From positions 3,105,001 through 3,169,000 of the forward strand of contig CP114482.1 in assembly GCA_027186245.1 (NCBI GenBank): 64,000 bases of DNA, read 5' to 3'. Position 1 is the first letter of the stretch; each line of letters starts with the position of its first letter. The position numbers and the translations under genes were made by a program. The notes under the pieces are model-generated. The model worked only from the letters and a program-made list of their open reading frames with translations. It was not told the DNA's origin and ran no database searches. Below are positions 10,335 through 21,269 of this stretch, piece after piece. Source of the stretch: Coriaria nepalensis (taxonomy: Eukaryota > Streptophyta > Magnoliopsida > Cucurbitales > Coriariaceae).

Positions 10335-11219
10335 AAAACTGGGTTTCTTTTTTGTATTTGAGTAGGACTAGGTTTCCTTTTAAAATTTATAACTACGATA
10401 ATATCTGATAATCACTACATACTAATTGAACTCTATCTAATTACTTGAATTTAAATATGATATCTATCTAATAGTTTGACTTATTATTATCAAAATACAA
10501 ATTAGATCATGAATATATGATATCTAATAAATGAAAAAAAAAATTATAATTTGATTTATCGTTATCAAGATAAAATCTAGATCGATATTTGATAAATGCT
10601 AAAAGATTGAGTAATCCTATCATTAAGTTTCCGAATTAGAGTAGTAGCCCTAAAAATATGAAAAGGAAAGTCAAAATCAGAGAAAAGATCTTTTCAGTGA
10701 TACTCTATATATATATTATATATATATATATATATATTTTTTTTTTTTTAATTTGAAAGTTAATATCAATATTTTGATATATCATATCTCAATAGGATAT
10801 TAAAATAAAATCACGTTTGATTACCTATAAAAGGTTGGAAAGGGTTGATTTTGAGTTAACTTTATAATATATTTTTACCACTTAAATTCATTTAATAACA
10901 AATATACCCTAAATTACTTACCCTATTTCCTTTATTAATAAGTCAATAATTACCCACTTTTTTATTTTATTTTATTTTATTTTATTATAATCTAAATAAT
11001 CGATGATTATTAAATTATAAAATATTTCAAGGAAAAAAAAATAAATTCATAACCTGAAATTAAAAAAAAAAAAAAAAAAAGAATCCCTGCAAATAAATTT
11101 TTTTTCATAACTTGAATTTATAATGTAAATCCAATATCCAACAAAATAAATCCCTTAGCCAACAAGAAAGGAACACCTAAATAAATCCTTTGGCCAACGA
11201 AAAAAAAGCTAAACAAATC
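10335..11219. other. AT-rich intergenic region with (TA)n
   Basis: No gene is visible. It contains a (TA)n stretch followed by a T run at 10705-10750, (ATTTT)n near 10964-10987 and an A run near 11063-11081. Confidence 0.7.
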
Positions 11220-11229
11220 CAAGTACATC

Positions 11230-12379
11230 AGATACTAGAAAATGTCACACTTCAACATCGATAAAAGTGCAATAGAGGAGTTAGCAACGTGCCATCTAAT
11301 AGGACTCTCACGAGTTGGAACCAGTCTTTCTGGTCAATATTATCATAAACAGCCATTTTCCCAGCATCATTGATTAATAGTAAAGCTGCCTTGGTTGCAT
11401 CCATGAATGATAAAGGGCATAGCACGAATCTCCTTCGTCAATTCGACTATATGGTTATGTGTTATTTTTGTCTCACTTGTGTCTTTAATCAGTGATTCAA
11501 GTTTTTCACTCGTCTTCAACCCTACCTCGGATACTATACGAACCATGTTTTTCATTTCAGTTGAATTTCTCTTTCTCTTCGACATGCTTGATGAAGGTTT
11601 TTTAGTGTTGCCTTCGACATTATTTATACTAGCAGGGGTTGTGGGCTCTACGTCTCTCGTAAGGTAAACTTCCATTTTCAACTTGCAGATTATCATTGAC
11701 TTCAACATCTCTTGCATCCTCACTGCCTTCATCGTTTGTATCGATCTCAAATATTTCGAAAAAATTATCATATTGAGTTAATCACTTATTCCTAAACTGA
11801 CCATAAAACCAATAAAACACTAGTACATATATAAATAGCATCTTAGGAGAGCACACGCCAAGTACATTCGTTGATATATAACCTTTTCGTGTCCTATAAT
11901 ATGGTGTATTTTTAGCAGGTACCCTAATAGGAATATATGTCACATCGTACCAAGATAGTTCTATACAATCAATGATCAAATAGATTAACACATATCTTAC
12001 ACTAGGTCATAAGTATAAAAAAATATGTAATTTATGTCATCTTAAACCACTTCCATCTACTGTCCTATGAATCTGGTTGAATTGGCTCTAGTCTTTTCAA
12101 AAACTCCTCATGTAGGCGATAAATTGCTCGAAGGACTATAGCGAAATATCGACTAATTGTTTCTCTAGAACGATGAAATTTAGTCATTATTATCCTATTC
12201 ATTTGATCGTGTGCTAGAATATAAATGGTCATTGCTACTTGTTTGTCGATGAGCATATTTTGTATGCGTCTCAATCCACCTATAGTAGTAAGTATCTCAC
12301 ATAATTTTGAAAATGCAAGTATAAATATTCTGGTGTGGTTGTGACATACTTGATCGTTCATGTATATCTTCGTTACCAT
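11230..12379 (-). mobile_element. PIF/Harbinger transposon relic
   Basis: Minus-strand pieces, 5' to 3': 12379-12065 matches the N-terminal helical region of plant Harbinger (HARBI1-like) nucleases (QVAMTIYILAHDQMNR, FHRSRETISRYFAIVLRAI). About 11991-11815 matches the start of the DDE domain (DCI, then YIPIRVPAKNTPYYRTRKGY and STNVLGVCSP). 11771-11367 resembles the C-terminal part of the partner Myb/SANT-like protein (SMSKRKRN, IVELTKEIRAMP). The rest of the DDE domain and the Myb domain are missing, so nuclease and partner pieces are joined by a deletion. It is inactive. Confidence 0.85.
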
Positions 12380-12664
12380 GATTTCCCTACTACAATTTAA
12401 ATCTATAAGACATGCCTAATACAAACTGAGTTGTTTCTATCATCTAGGATTGCCCTTAATTTTCCTAACAACGGAGTTAACATAGCGACAAGTTGCAAGA
12501 CTTGCATGGAAATAGTCAAGGTAGTTATCCGTTTTCTTCTTGCCAAGCTTAGACGGGCCATTCCAGCAAACTGTGAAAATATGGAAGTAATGATGATTCT
12601 AGCGTTGTATATATGTGCAGAAATAAAAAAAACTTTGATGGGAACAGAAATTTAAAAATTTTGA

Positions 12665-13185
12665 TTGAAATTATTAAATTTTGAAGTTCAATTATTATTA
12701 TTTTTATCTAAAAGGTTAATATTATAAAGGAAGATGAAACTTTTTAATTATAATCCAATCAAATATTTTCTCCATATACGATGTGAGATAATTCCGACAA
12801 TCTTCCTTATTTATGAGTTAGCTTTGATTCTATATTAAATTTTAGAGTCCAATTATTTTTTTTCTTAAAAATATCTTATAGAGAAAAAAAAAATTCTTTA
12901 GTTATAAACTAACCAAATATTTTCTTCATAAGCAATGTGAGATAATTTCAACACTACTCTCATTTGTGAGTTGGTTATTTCGAAACCCAACAAGTAACAT
13001 AATTTATAAAGAGTACTTTACAAAATGGAGTGTTGACACATTTACTGAGTCTGACTTTAATATTATATTAAATTTTAGAGTATAACTATTTCTTTTATAA
13101 AAAAATCTTGTAAAAAAAAATAAAACTCTTAATTATAAATCAAATAGATATTTTTTCTATAAATGATATAGGATAATTCTAACAG
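12665..13185. repeat. Three diverged copies of a ~130-150 bp AT-rich repeat
   Basis: Each copy opens with AAATTTTAGAGT or AAATTTTGAAGTTC followed by a T-rich stretch (near 12674, 12836 and 13069), continues with AAT-TATAA-C-AA-CAAATA, and ends with ATG(T)GAGATAATTC-AACA (near 12782, 12937 and 13166). Spacing is irregular because the second and third copies have extra sequence between them. It resembles sequence common in plant intergenic DNA. Its nature is unknown. Confidence 0.6.
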
Positions 13186-13189
13186 AAAT

Positions 13190-14435
13190 AAAAAAGAAGA
13201 AAAGAATTTCTCCATCAATATGAATTTACACCTATTTATAAATGCTAATAACATGTTACACAACTTGAACCTACAACTACTGATCATTGTATCCAAAGGG
13301 TTAGCAACAAATAAAAAAAACTCTTGATCCAAAGGAAACCATTAGCTTAGCGGCACTTGTGTACATTATTTCAATTATAAATAGAGTTAGCACCAAATAC
13401 ATACAATCGAAGAATAAGGATTTTCTTATAAAGCATCATCTACCTCCAAACCCTAAAAAGAAAACTATAAACCGCTCCCAACAGTTTCATTCACAACATA
13501 AGGTTTCTAAATATGGTTCCATCATAGTTTCAACATTTCGAAAGATTCTCAAACAATAAATGAAAATTTCGATTGAGCAGAAAAAATTACCAAGCTATGT
13601 CTAGACTAAGAACATTAAACGTAATATGTTTATGTGATTCGAAAATTTTTTTTCTAAAGAAATTATTACTACAGAAACTCACGTTTGACACAATCCAGAG
13701 CCAGAGATTAAACAAAAAGAATCTCATTCTCTGAACCCTGAGAATATAAAAAAAAAAAAAACTCGAAACAAATAAAAATTACTTGCAAAAACAAAAAATA
13801 AAAAATCATGCAAATAACGAACAAGGAACAGTAAAAAGACCAGGGAAAATCATGCTGTGAAATTATGTATGCAATAAAAAACCAAGGAAAAGAAAAAAAA
13901 TTGGGTTCTGAAACAAACAAAAAAAGGAATAAGGAATCGACATAGTTTATCTCTTATGCCTCTGAACTACTTCTTAGCGTCTTAATCTGTGAAACATTGA
14001 AACAGAAAAAAGTTTTTTTTTTTTAAAAAGAAAAAAGAAAAAAGAAAAAAAGGAATTTCTTCTCTGGAAGTGGAAGAACGTGACTGATGGGAGAGAAGGG
14101 AGTTATATGATGAGAAGGGGGTGGGAGAAGAAAGTATCGATGGTTTGTTTAATCTTGTTGAAGAAAGAAGTTTAAAAATTATACAAAAGCTTCAGTAAAA
14201 TCTAACCTTTTTGCGAAAGAATTTTCTTATACTGTGGGCAATTTATGATAGGTAACCTTATAAAGCTTTGATTTCTTGCATTAACAATAGAATAACTTGG
14301 ATTTTTTTAGCTAAAAACAAAATAGTAACAAACTAAAGAAAGATTGAAGTTAGGAATTAGGAATTAGGAATTTGGTTGCTACCGAAATGTTTACTATAAA
14401 AAATAGCTTGTTAGCCGCATGCCTCGAGAAAGTCT
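13190..14435. other. Intergenic, no gene seen
   Basis: AT-rich, with purine-rich low-complexity runs at 13735-13800 and 14010-14055 and a short (AATTAGG)3-like repeat near 14350-14372. Open frames here are low-complexity. Confidence 0.6.
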
Positions 14436-14439
14436 ATAG

Positions 14440-15130
14440 TATTTGCAGGGGCTGGTTAATTTTATGGAATTTGCTTTGACATCTGTGAATAATGAAGAAA
14501 AAATTATATGTCTATATGTGAAATATTATTTAAGGAAAGCTTATAAAGTAGAGCATGTCTATGACTATTTATTTGAATACGAGCAGATACGAAATTACAA
14601 GATATGGCACATGCATGGAGAAGTTAGTCATGAGGTTGCTAATTCATCTGATGATGTTGCAAGGGAAAAAAAATGATATGGACGAGCTAATAAATGGATT
14701 GGGTGATTTGTTGAATGAGGTCATCTATGATCACTTGATGTCTAATGCAAAGGGTATTAATGATCAAAATGCATCTGCAAGATTATTCTATGACTTATTG
14801 GAGGATGCAGATAAACCGTTATATGAGGGTAATGTAGAATTCAGTAAGTTTTCGGCAATTGTTGAGTTATACTAGCTAAAGTGTGAGGCCAAAATGAGTA
14901 ACCTATACTTTACAAAACTACTTGGAATCTTGAATAAGATGCTTCCGATTTATTATCAAAGGACATATACTATGCTAAGAAATACATGTCATCATTAAGA
15001 CTTGAGTATATGAAGATATTGACATGCTCTCAAGGGGTGCGGAAGAAAAATGTTAACTTAGATAAATGTAAGGGATGTGAGAGAAATAGGTGAAAACCGA
15101 ACAAGAGGGGCGAAAGCAATTACAATTCAG
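14440..15130 (+). mobile_element. CACTA (En/Spm) TNP2-type transposase fragment
   Basis: The first frame carries a remnant of the transposase-associated N-terminal domain (KIWHMHGEV, followed by SSDDVAREKK). A +1 change leads to NDMDELINGLGDL and ARLFYDLLEDADKPLYEGNVEFSKFS, the characteristic segment before the TNP2 core. Degraded continuation reads LKCEAKMSNLYFTKLLG and then remnants of the DACPNDCMLYWK region near 15010-15100. Stops and frame changes abound, and the catalytic core is missing. No CACTA termini were found. Confidence 0.75.
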
Positions 15131-15410
15131 GAAGAAAAAAGTTAAAACTTGCTAATATGCTGAAGTGATTTCCTCTGAAGTTGAGATTACAATATCTATT
15201 CATGTCCTCAAAAACTTGGGCTCAAAAGTATGGGCTTCAGTGATTTATCGAAAACTTGGGCTTGGGCTGCAGTGATTTATCATCGAGAAGACAAACAATT
15301 AATTGTTTCATAGTATAACATAGATTTGGAACTAGTTAGTACTCTTATTTATTTCGAAGAATATCACAAAAATGAAACACGTAATAGTTTCACAGCATTA
15401 GTATTTTGAA

Positions 15411-18275
15411 GTGTTCACGGTTAGTTACATGCTTGTTTCATCCAACTAATTTCACTAAGGTCAGCATCCTTAATTTTAGGATTCGTTGTTTGTAATCTAG
15501 AGGGTGGTATATATTTTGTGCCAAATTTAGAAAATTGAAATTATTTTGGCACGAACACCAAAATATTAATGTAATTTATATTAAGGTGAAGTTGTTATTT
15601 TCGTCCTTAACTTGGTTTGTTCATTTTTGTTTTTATACTTCAAATGGTTTAATTTGGTCAGTAAAGTTTTTAAAACACTCCATTTTATTGTATAGGAACG
15701 ATATCTAAAATCTATTAGTAGAAAAGTTCAAATAACTTGTATTATCAATGCTAATTGTATTTTATATAATCTAATTAAGTTTTATTTTTCTACCCTATAT
15801 TTTTCATTCTTAATAACAAGAATATTAATAATGTACTTTTTGATATGTTCGTGTTAATTCTAGTATTCATAAAATTTATAAGAATTCATTTTTATATTTT
15901 ATATTTATATTTTTTATTCTAAGGATGAAAACGAAATATTTGAAATGCTGAAATTGAACCATTTTAAATATATTACCAAGTTTATCACCATCACCATTAT
16001 CTAATACTGATATTGATACTATTACAAATATAATGCCTACAAAGAGACGTAATAAGCGAATCTCCAATTAGGATACATTTGATATAATTCCACACAAAAA
16101 AAAAAGAAAAAAGAAAACATTGATGGTGCAATATGCAAGTATTGCAAAAATATTTTGGTCGCAAGTCCAAATAATGGACTAATCACTTGGAATGACACAA
16201 GGAAAAATGCATGGCTAAAGCTGATGTAGATATATGAATCGGTAGTTAGATTTATTGCTGCTACTGATTTATTTTTTAATTTTGGTATAGTGTCTATTAT
16301 GAGGATCACATTAGAAGAACATATAACCCACAATATAAGAGTACAAGTAGAAATACTACTAAATCTGACATACTTGTATATTTTAGAAAAAAAAACGTGA
16401 TGAATTAAAATTAGAATGTGAGGATTTAAATCTTACTTTGCCTTAATTTCTGATATTTGGAATACACGTTTTAAAGAAGAATATGTATGTGTTGATATTC
16501 ATTACTTAGATTTAGAATGGACATTAAATAAAAAATTAATAAGATTTAGAGTTGTAGATAAAGCACATATTGGAAAATATATATGATTTAATAATGAAAG
16601 TTTTGAGTAAGTTTGATATCAAAAGTCATATAATATCAATAGCTTTGGATAATGCTGTGGCAAACATAAGGATCATCTCTTTATTTGAATAGTCAATATA
16701 ATGGTGGAGTTTTTATGCATCAACATTGTGTGTGTCACATCATAAACCTCATTGTAAAATTAGGTATGAAAGAACAATAGGTAAACTGTTCTATTGATAA
16801 AATTTGATTGATATTATCTTAGATTAGTAGTTCAAGGCAAGCTAAGTTTAAAAGATATTGTAGGGCATTCAATGTGAAGTCTCGAAAGTTTAAAACTGAT
16901 ATGTTGGTAAAGTAAAATTCCATATTTGTGATGTTGAAAAGTGCCCTCCCACATAAAGATATAATTAGTGATTTTTTTTAATTATTGCGATCATCCTATT
17001 CTATTGAATAGTTCTTATTATGATATACTTGAAAATTTTACATATTTTTTAGAAATATTGTATGATTTTAATGTTTGACTTTCAAATGTTTATTATCCTA
17101 CATCTCATGTTATTTTGCATTCATTTAATGCAATAACTAGCTTGTTTCAAATCTATGAGAATGATGAAGTGTTTAAACCAATTGTTCATAAAATGGTTTC
17201 AAATTATAAAAATATTGGAAGGAAATTCATCTTTTATAACTTTTACTTTTATATTAGATCATAGGGTTAAGTTATAGGATTTAACAAATACCCTTATATT
17301 TATGAGTCAACATATAAATGATGATTATTCTTCCACTATTACTAATACTATTAACAAGTTATATGAAGTGTTTGGTCTTTATGATAATAAGTACATCTAC
17401 TTGCGACAACAAACACGAGAACAAGAGATTCGACCTAAGAGGAAGAATTGAAATTTTGTGTTAGTGGTTCCAGTTCCAGTTCTAGTTTCATTGGAATGAA
17501 ACTCATAAATACCTCAAAACCAATTTCTCATTTTTTGATTTTGTGCAAATATTTCAGAATCCTTATGCATGTTGGATTGGTGGAAGAAAAGCTCCACACG
17601 ATTTTCTATACTAGCAGGACTTGCACAAGATGTCTTAACTGTTCTAGTCTCAACGTTTTCTTCCGAATTAGCATTCAACATAGGTGAGAGAGTTATTTAA
17701 GATATGAGGACTTTATTAAAGCTAGAATTGGTTGAAGCATTAGTATGCATAAAAGATTGGGAGCACGCAACTCATCAAAATCAACATACAACTCATAATG
17801 AAGATTTGGTTCAATATTTTCAGAATATGTTCTTAGATGGAGATTTTTTTTGCAGCGGGAAGCAGTTCTATGATCCACCAATACCAACCACCATTAATAA
17901 ATAGATAAGAGATAATATTTTATTAGCGAACTTTTGTTATTTATTTATTTTTCTTTATTTATAGCTTCATTGTAAGGTCTATTTGTTTCTTTTCAAGGTC
18001 GGGAGATTTTTTTGACAGAATCATGATAGTTAAGCCATAATAGTCTAATCATCTATATATTATTTAATAATATGTAATGAAGTCTTTATTTAGCTAGAAG
18101 TTTATTTATTTGTTTATTATTATTATTTTATTTAAAAATGGTCGGGGCGGGCCAGGGCCATGGCATAGTCATATATTTAGAAAACGGGCTGGGCTTGTTA
18201 TTTGTTTTAGGGCTCAGCCCTAAATAGTAAAAAACTCAGCATGGGCCGGGCTAGGTAGCCCATTTTGACACCTCT
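15411..18275 (+). mobile_element. hAT superfamily transposon relic
   Basis: Broken frames give a BED zinc finger (ICKYCKNILVASPNN near 16125-16175), the hAT core (SKFDIKSHIISIALDNAVANI near 16605-16665, then a CVCHIINLIVK-like stretch) and the C-terminal dimerisation region (NPYACWIGG at ~17560, then VEALVCIKDWEHATHQ at 17730-17780). The right end at 18125-18275 is GC-rich with GGGCCGGGC and ends GCCCATTTTGACACCTCT, a typical plant hAT terminus. ATTTTGAA occurs directly after it (18276-18283) and at 15403-15410, a possible 8-bp target duplication that sets the left border used here. However, the sequence at the left border matches the right terminus poorly. The coding relic (about 16030-17905) is certain; the left end is tentative. 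Confidence 0.75.
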
Positions 18276-18399
18276 ATTTTGAATAATGAAATAGGTAAAA
18301 ACTTAAGCTTGGACTTTTGTAGTTAACAGTAATTATGTTAGCTTAAACCTTAGTTTTTTTGCGGGTTCTCATGAATTCCTAAAAGATACATTTGCAACA

Positions 18400-18647
18400 A
18401 AGCATTCATTTCTCTCTCTCTCTCCAAGAATTTTGGTATTTTTACTAATCATGAGGGTACACCATTGCTGAATACAGCAAGAAGTGAACGAAGATTTGAG
18501 ATTGAAATTGCTAAGGCTAGACTTGTAGTTCCTTGTTGGTACCTTAGCACCATTCTTGTAGTTCTTAAAGTAAATTTGGCTTGGATTGTGTATGAACTTA
18601 GATAACATAAAACCGGTCTCATTGTTGTGAGATATCGCAACCCCAAT
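18400..18647 (-). mobile_element. Copia RT/RNase H relic, right part (split by an insertion)
   Basis: Minus-strand frames give YLTTMRPVLCYLSS and LRTTRMVLRYQQGTT, matching the end of the Copia reverse transcriptase (YLTATRPDL..., then AKRMLRYLSGTS in the complete element here). It continues at 19294-19440 beyond the inserted element. Frameshifts are present. Confidence 0.75.
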
Positions 18648-19293
18648 TAGGGGTGAGTATGTCCCTCTGAACACGTTCGAACCGTACGTTTTGATGCGGT
18701 GTGGTCTGTTTCCTCCCCTAAAAAGTAAATGGTGATTTACGGTGTAGTGTGGTGTGCGGGGCATCGTAATATGAATTTTTTAAAAATAATGTATGAACTT
18801 TATATACTTTGATGATACGATTATATATAGTTTGAGACTTTGATTTGAGGCGTTGGGCATCTCGAAGATTATTTTGTTTTGTATGCTTATAATACCTATT
18901 TTGATACTTTCATGATACGTTAAACTGTAAAACCTTAATAATGTGTAGTAACGGATTTTGTAGTCCATGTGCTGATTTGACTTTCTTTTTTTTAACTATT
19001 GTATCAAGATAGTTGTAAATTTCATTAATAATCTCATTTTTTTGAATCATTACTCACTTCGTAAGCTAGTAGTTATGATACTCGACGGGTCGAACCTTCA
19101 TCCTGTTGAGTAAACTAGCATCTAAACTGCACATCTATTACTATATTATTTATGCTAAAAAAAAAGCCTATACAAAAATACAAAAATAACCAGTGGCAGT
19201 GTCCAAAATACAAAAATACTGTGCGATGTCGGGCTCTCAAACCTTAAAATTTCAGTGCGGTGTGGTGCCGAAATTGCCCCATGCTCATACCTA
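18648..19293. mobile_element. Non-autonomous hAT-like element (646 bp) inside a Copia relic
   Basis: Left end TAGGGGTGAGTATG; right end reverse-complemented TAGGTATGAGCATGG, giving imperfect terminal inverted repeats. Flanking 8-mers are ACCCCAAT (18640-18647) and ATCCCAAT (19294-19301), a 7/8 target duplication. Subterminal motifs GCGGTGTGGT occur near both ends. The interior is non-coding. Removing it rejoins the antisense Copia RT reading (SxxIG to GVAIS) on both sides, which independently confirms the borders. Confidence 0.85.
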
Positions 19294-19440
19294 ATCCCAA
19301 TTATGCTTCTATAACCAGTGGAATTAGTGAGTTCTGCATCATCTTATTTGGAAAACTTTTCACTTTTTGCAAGAGGAGTAGAAATAGACTTGCAAGAACC
19401 CATTTTAAATATTTCTAAAGATCCATGCAACATTTTTCTC
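19294..19440 (-). mobile_element. Copia RT relic, left part
   Basis: On the minus strand it reads CKSISTPLAKSEKFSK and then LTNSTGYRSIIG, matching CKPVSTPL...KLSK...STSFRSLIGG of Copia RT just before the segment at 18400-18647. One stop is visible. Confidence 0.75.
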
Positions 19441-19719
19441 AAACTATGAACATCCGACTTGAGTTTGTACAATTTCTTTTTACAGAAAGAACTTCATCGC
19501 ACCCCTCATTTTTGTTGATTTAAAGGAATAAATACTATTTAAGAAAAGAAATAATTGAATATGCCTTCAAGAAGTATTTCATTCATTAATATTAATTGAT
19601 AAGAAGTTGTCATATTTCAAAGATAATAAATTTTCAGTCATATTTAAAAATAAAAATATTTTTTATTTTATTATTTTTTAAGTTGAATTTGGATTGGATC
19701 TAAAATATATTTGATATTT

Positions 19720-21265
19720 GATTAAGTGGAGAAACAGTTCGAGCTCATGGCAGAGGAATTATTGCTGTACACACAAGTAGTGGAATCAGGCATATAGCCA
19801 ACGTGTTATATGTGCCTTACATCAATTAGAATATGCTAAGTGTAGGGCATATGATGAAGCATGGATACACTCTGATGTTTAGTGGATCTCACTATGTTAT
19901 CAATGATGCTTAGCTGAATGAAGTGGTCAAAATTCCAATTCAGCACAATTGCTTCATTGTAAATTAGAATCATCAAGCATTGTCATGCAGATGAGTAGAT
20001 GCTTGGACATGGTACAAATGTTTTGGCCATTTTGATCTCAAGTCTATTAAGAATTTAAACTCAAAAGTTCTTGCAAAATACAAGCCTCCCGTTCAACCTC
20101 AATCTGAAGTGCGTGAAGGTTGTCAACTTGGAAAAATGAAGAAGTAGGTGTTTCCAAAAAATCAGGCTACAAGGGTTGTGAAGAAACTTGAGTTGATCCA
20201 TTCATATATATGTGGACCTTTTAATGTGGTGTCTTTAAATGGCTTAAAGTACTTTATCATCTTCATAGATGACAAGTCAAGGTTCTATTAGATACATTTT
20301 CTCAAAAAAAAGTTTGAATTGTTTTTTGTCTTCAAGAAGTTTAAGGCATTGATGGAGATAAAAAGTGAGAAGAAAATGAAGGCTACCAAAACTGATAATG
20401 AAGGAGAACATATGTCACTCGAGTTTAAGTAATTCTCTTAAGGTAATGGTATTAATCATCAACTTACCATTATTTATAATCCTCAATAAAGTGGTGTTAC
20501 TGAAAGGAAAAATAGAACCATAATGGAGATGATAAGGAGTATGTTATTTGAGAAGTAAATTCTAAAGAAGTTTTGGGTTGAAGCTGCAAGTATAAGTGTG
20601 TACATTTTGAACAGACTTCCAAATAAGTTTGTAAAGAACATGACTTCATTTGAAGCCTGGTATGGTAGTAAGCCTTCTGTCTCTCACATGAAAATCTTTG
20701 GCCCCATATGCTTTTTGCATATACTAGATGAAAAAAAAACAAGCTCTCTAAAAAGGCTAAGAAGTGTGTTTTGGTAGGTTACAACTTTTGATGCTAAAGG
20801 ATGTAAGGCATTTAGTCCTAAGGCAAACAAAGTAGTAAATGCTCGAGATATAATAGTTAATGTGGAAACCATGTTTGATGGGAATTTGGAAGGAGTTGAT
20901 GCTGACTATTTTGATTTCATTCTTGAAAATCAAATTCTAGAAACTCAAGAAGATAGTGAATCAGAATCTAATTCTGAACCAAGAGTTCAAAAGTTTAGGC
21001 CTTTTACTGATGTCTATCAGAGATCTAATGTTGTTGTGTCTGAAGCTATGCCATTTAATGAGGCTGTAGATGATGAACATTGGGTGAATTCAATGAAGAA
21101 GAAGCTAGACATGATTGAAAAAAACCAGATATGGGAACTTGTAGATAAGCCTGAACATGATAAAGTAATTAGGGTCGGGTAGATCTATAAGTTGAAGCAT
21201 AATGCAGATGGTTCTATTAACAAGTATAAGGCAAAGCTTATTATCAAAGTATATGCTTAACGATA
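19720..21265 (+). mobile_element. Copia pol relic: Gag-pre-integrase, integrase and start of RT
   Basis: Pieces in order: VLYVPYIN.NMLSVGHMMKHGY (about 19805-19870), CQLGKMKK, the integrase region (ICGPFNVVSLNGLKYF, then GVTERKNRTIMEMIRSMLF and FWVEAASISVYILNRLPNK), the linker (FRPFTDVYQRSNVVVSEA) and the RT start (NQIWELVDKP..YKLKHNADGSINKYKAKL), ending near 21265. Several stops are present, and the third-Asp region of integrase (TKTDNEGEH) is altered. It is about half a pol gene, with no LTR visible. Confidence 0.88.
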
Positions 21266-21269
21266 TTTG

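Noticed and set aside
10422..10440. CACTACATACT as a CACTA transposon end
   Set aside because: Does not match the CACTACAAGAAA-type end and no partner terminus was found.
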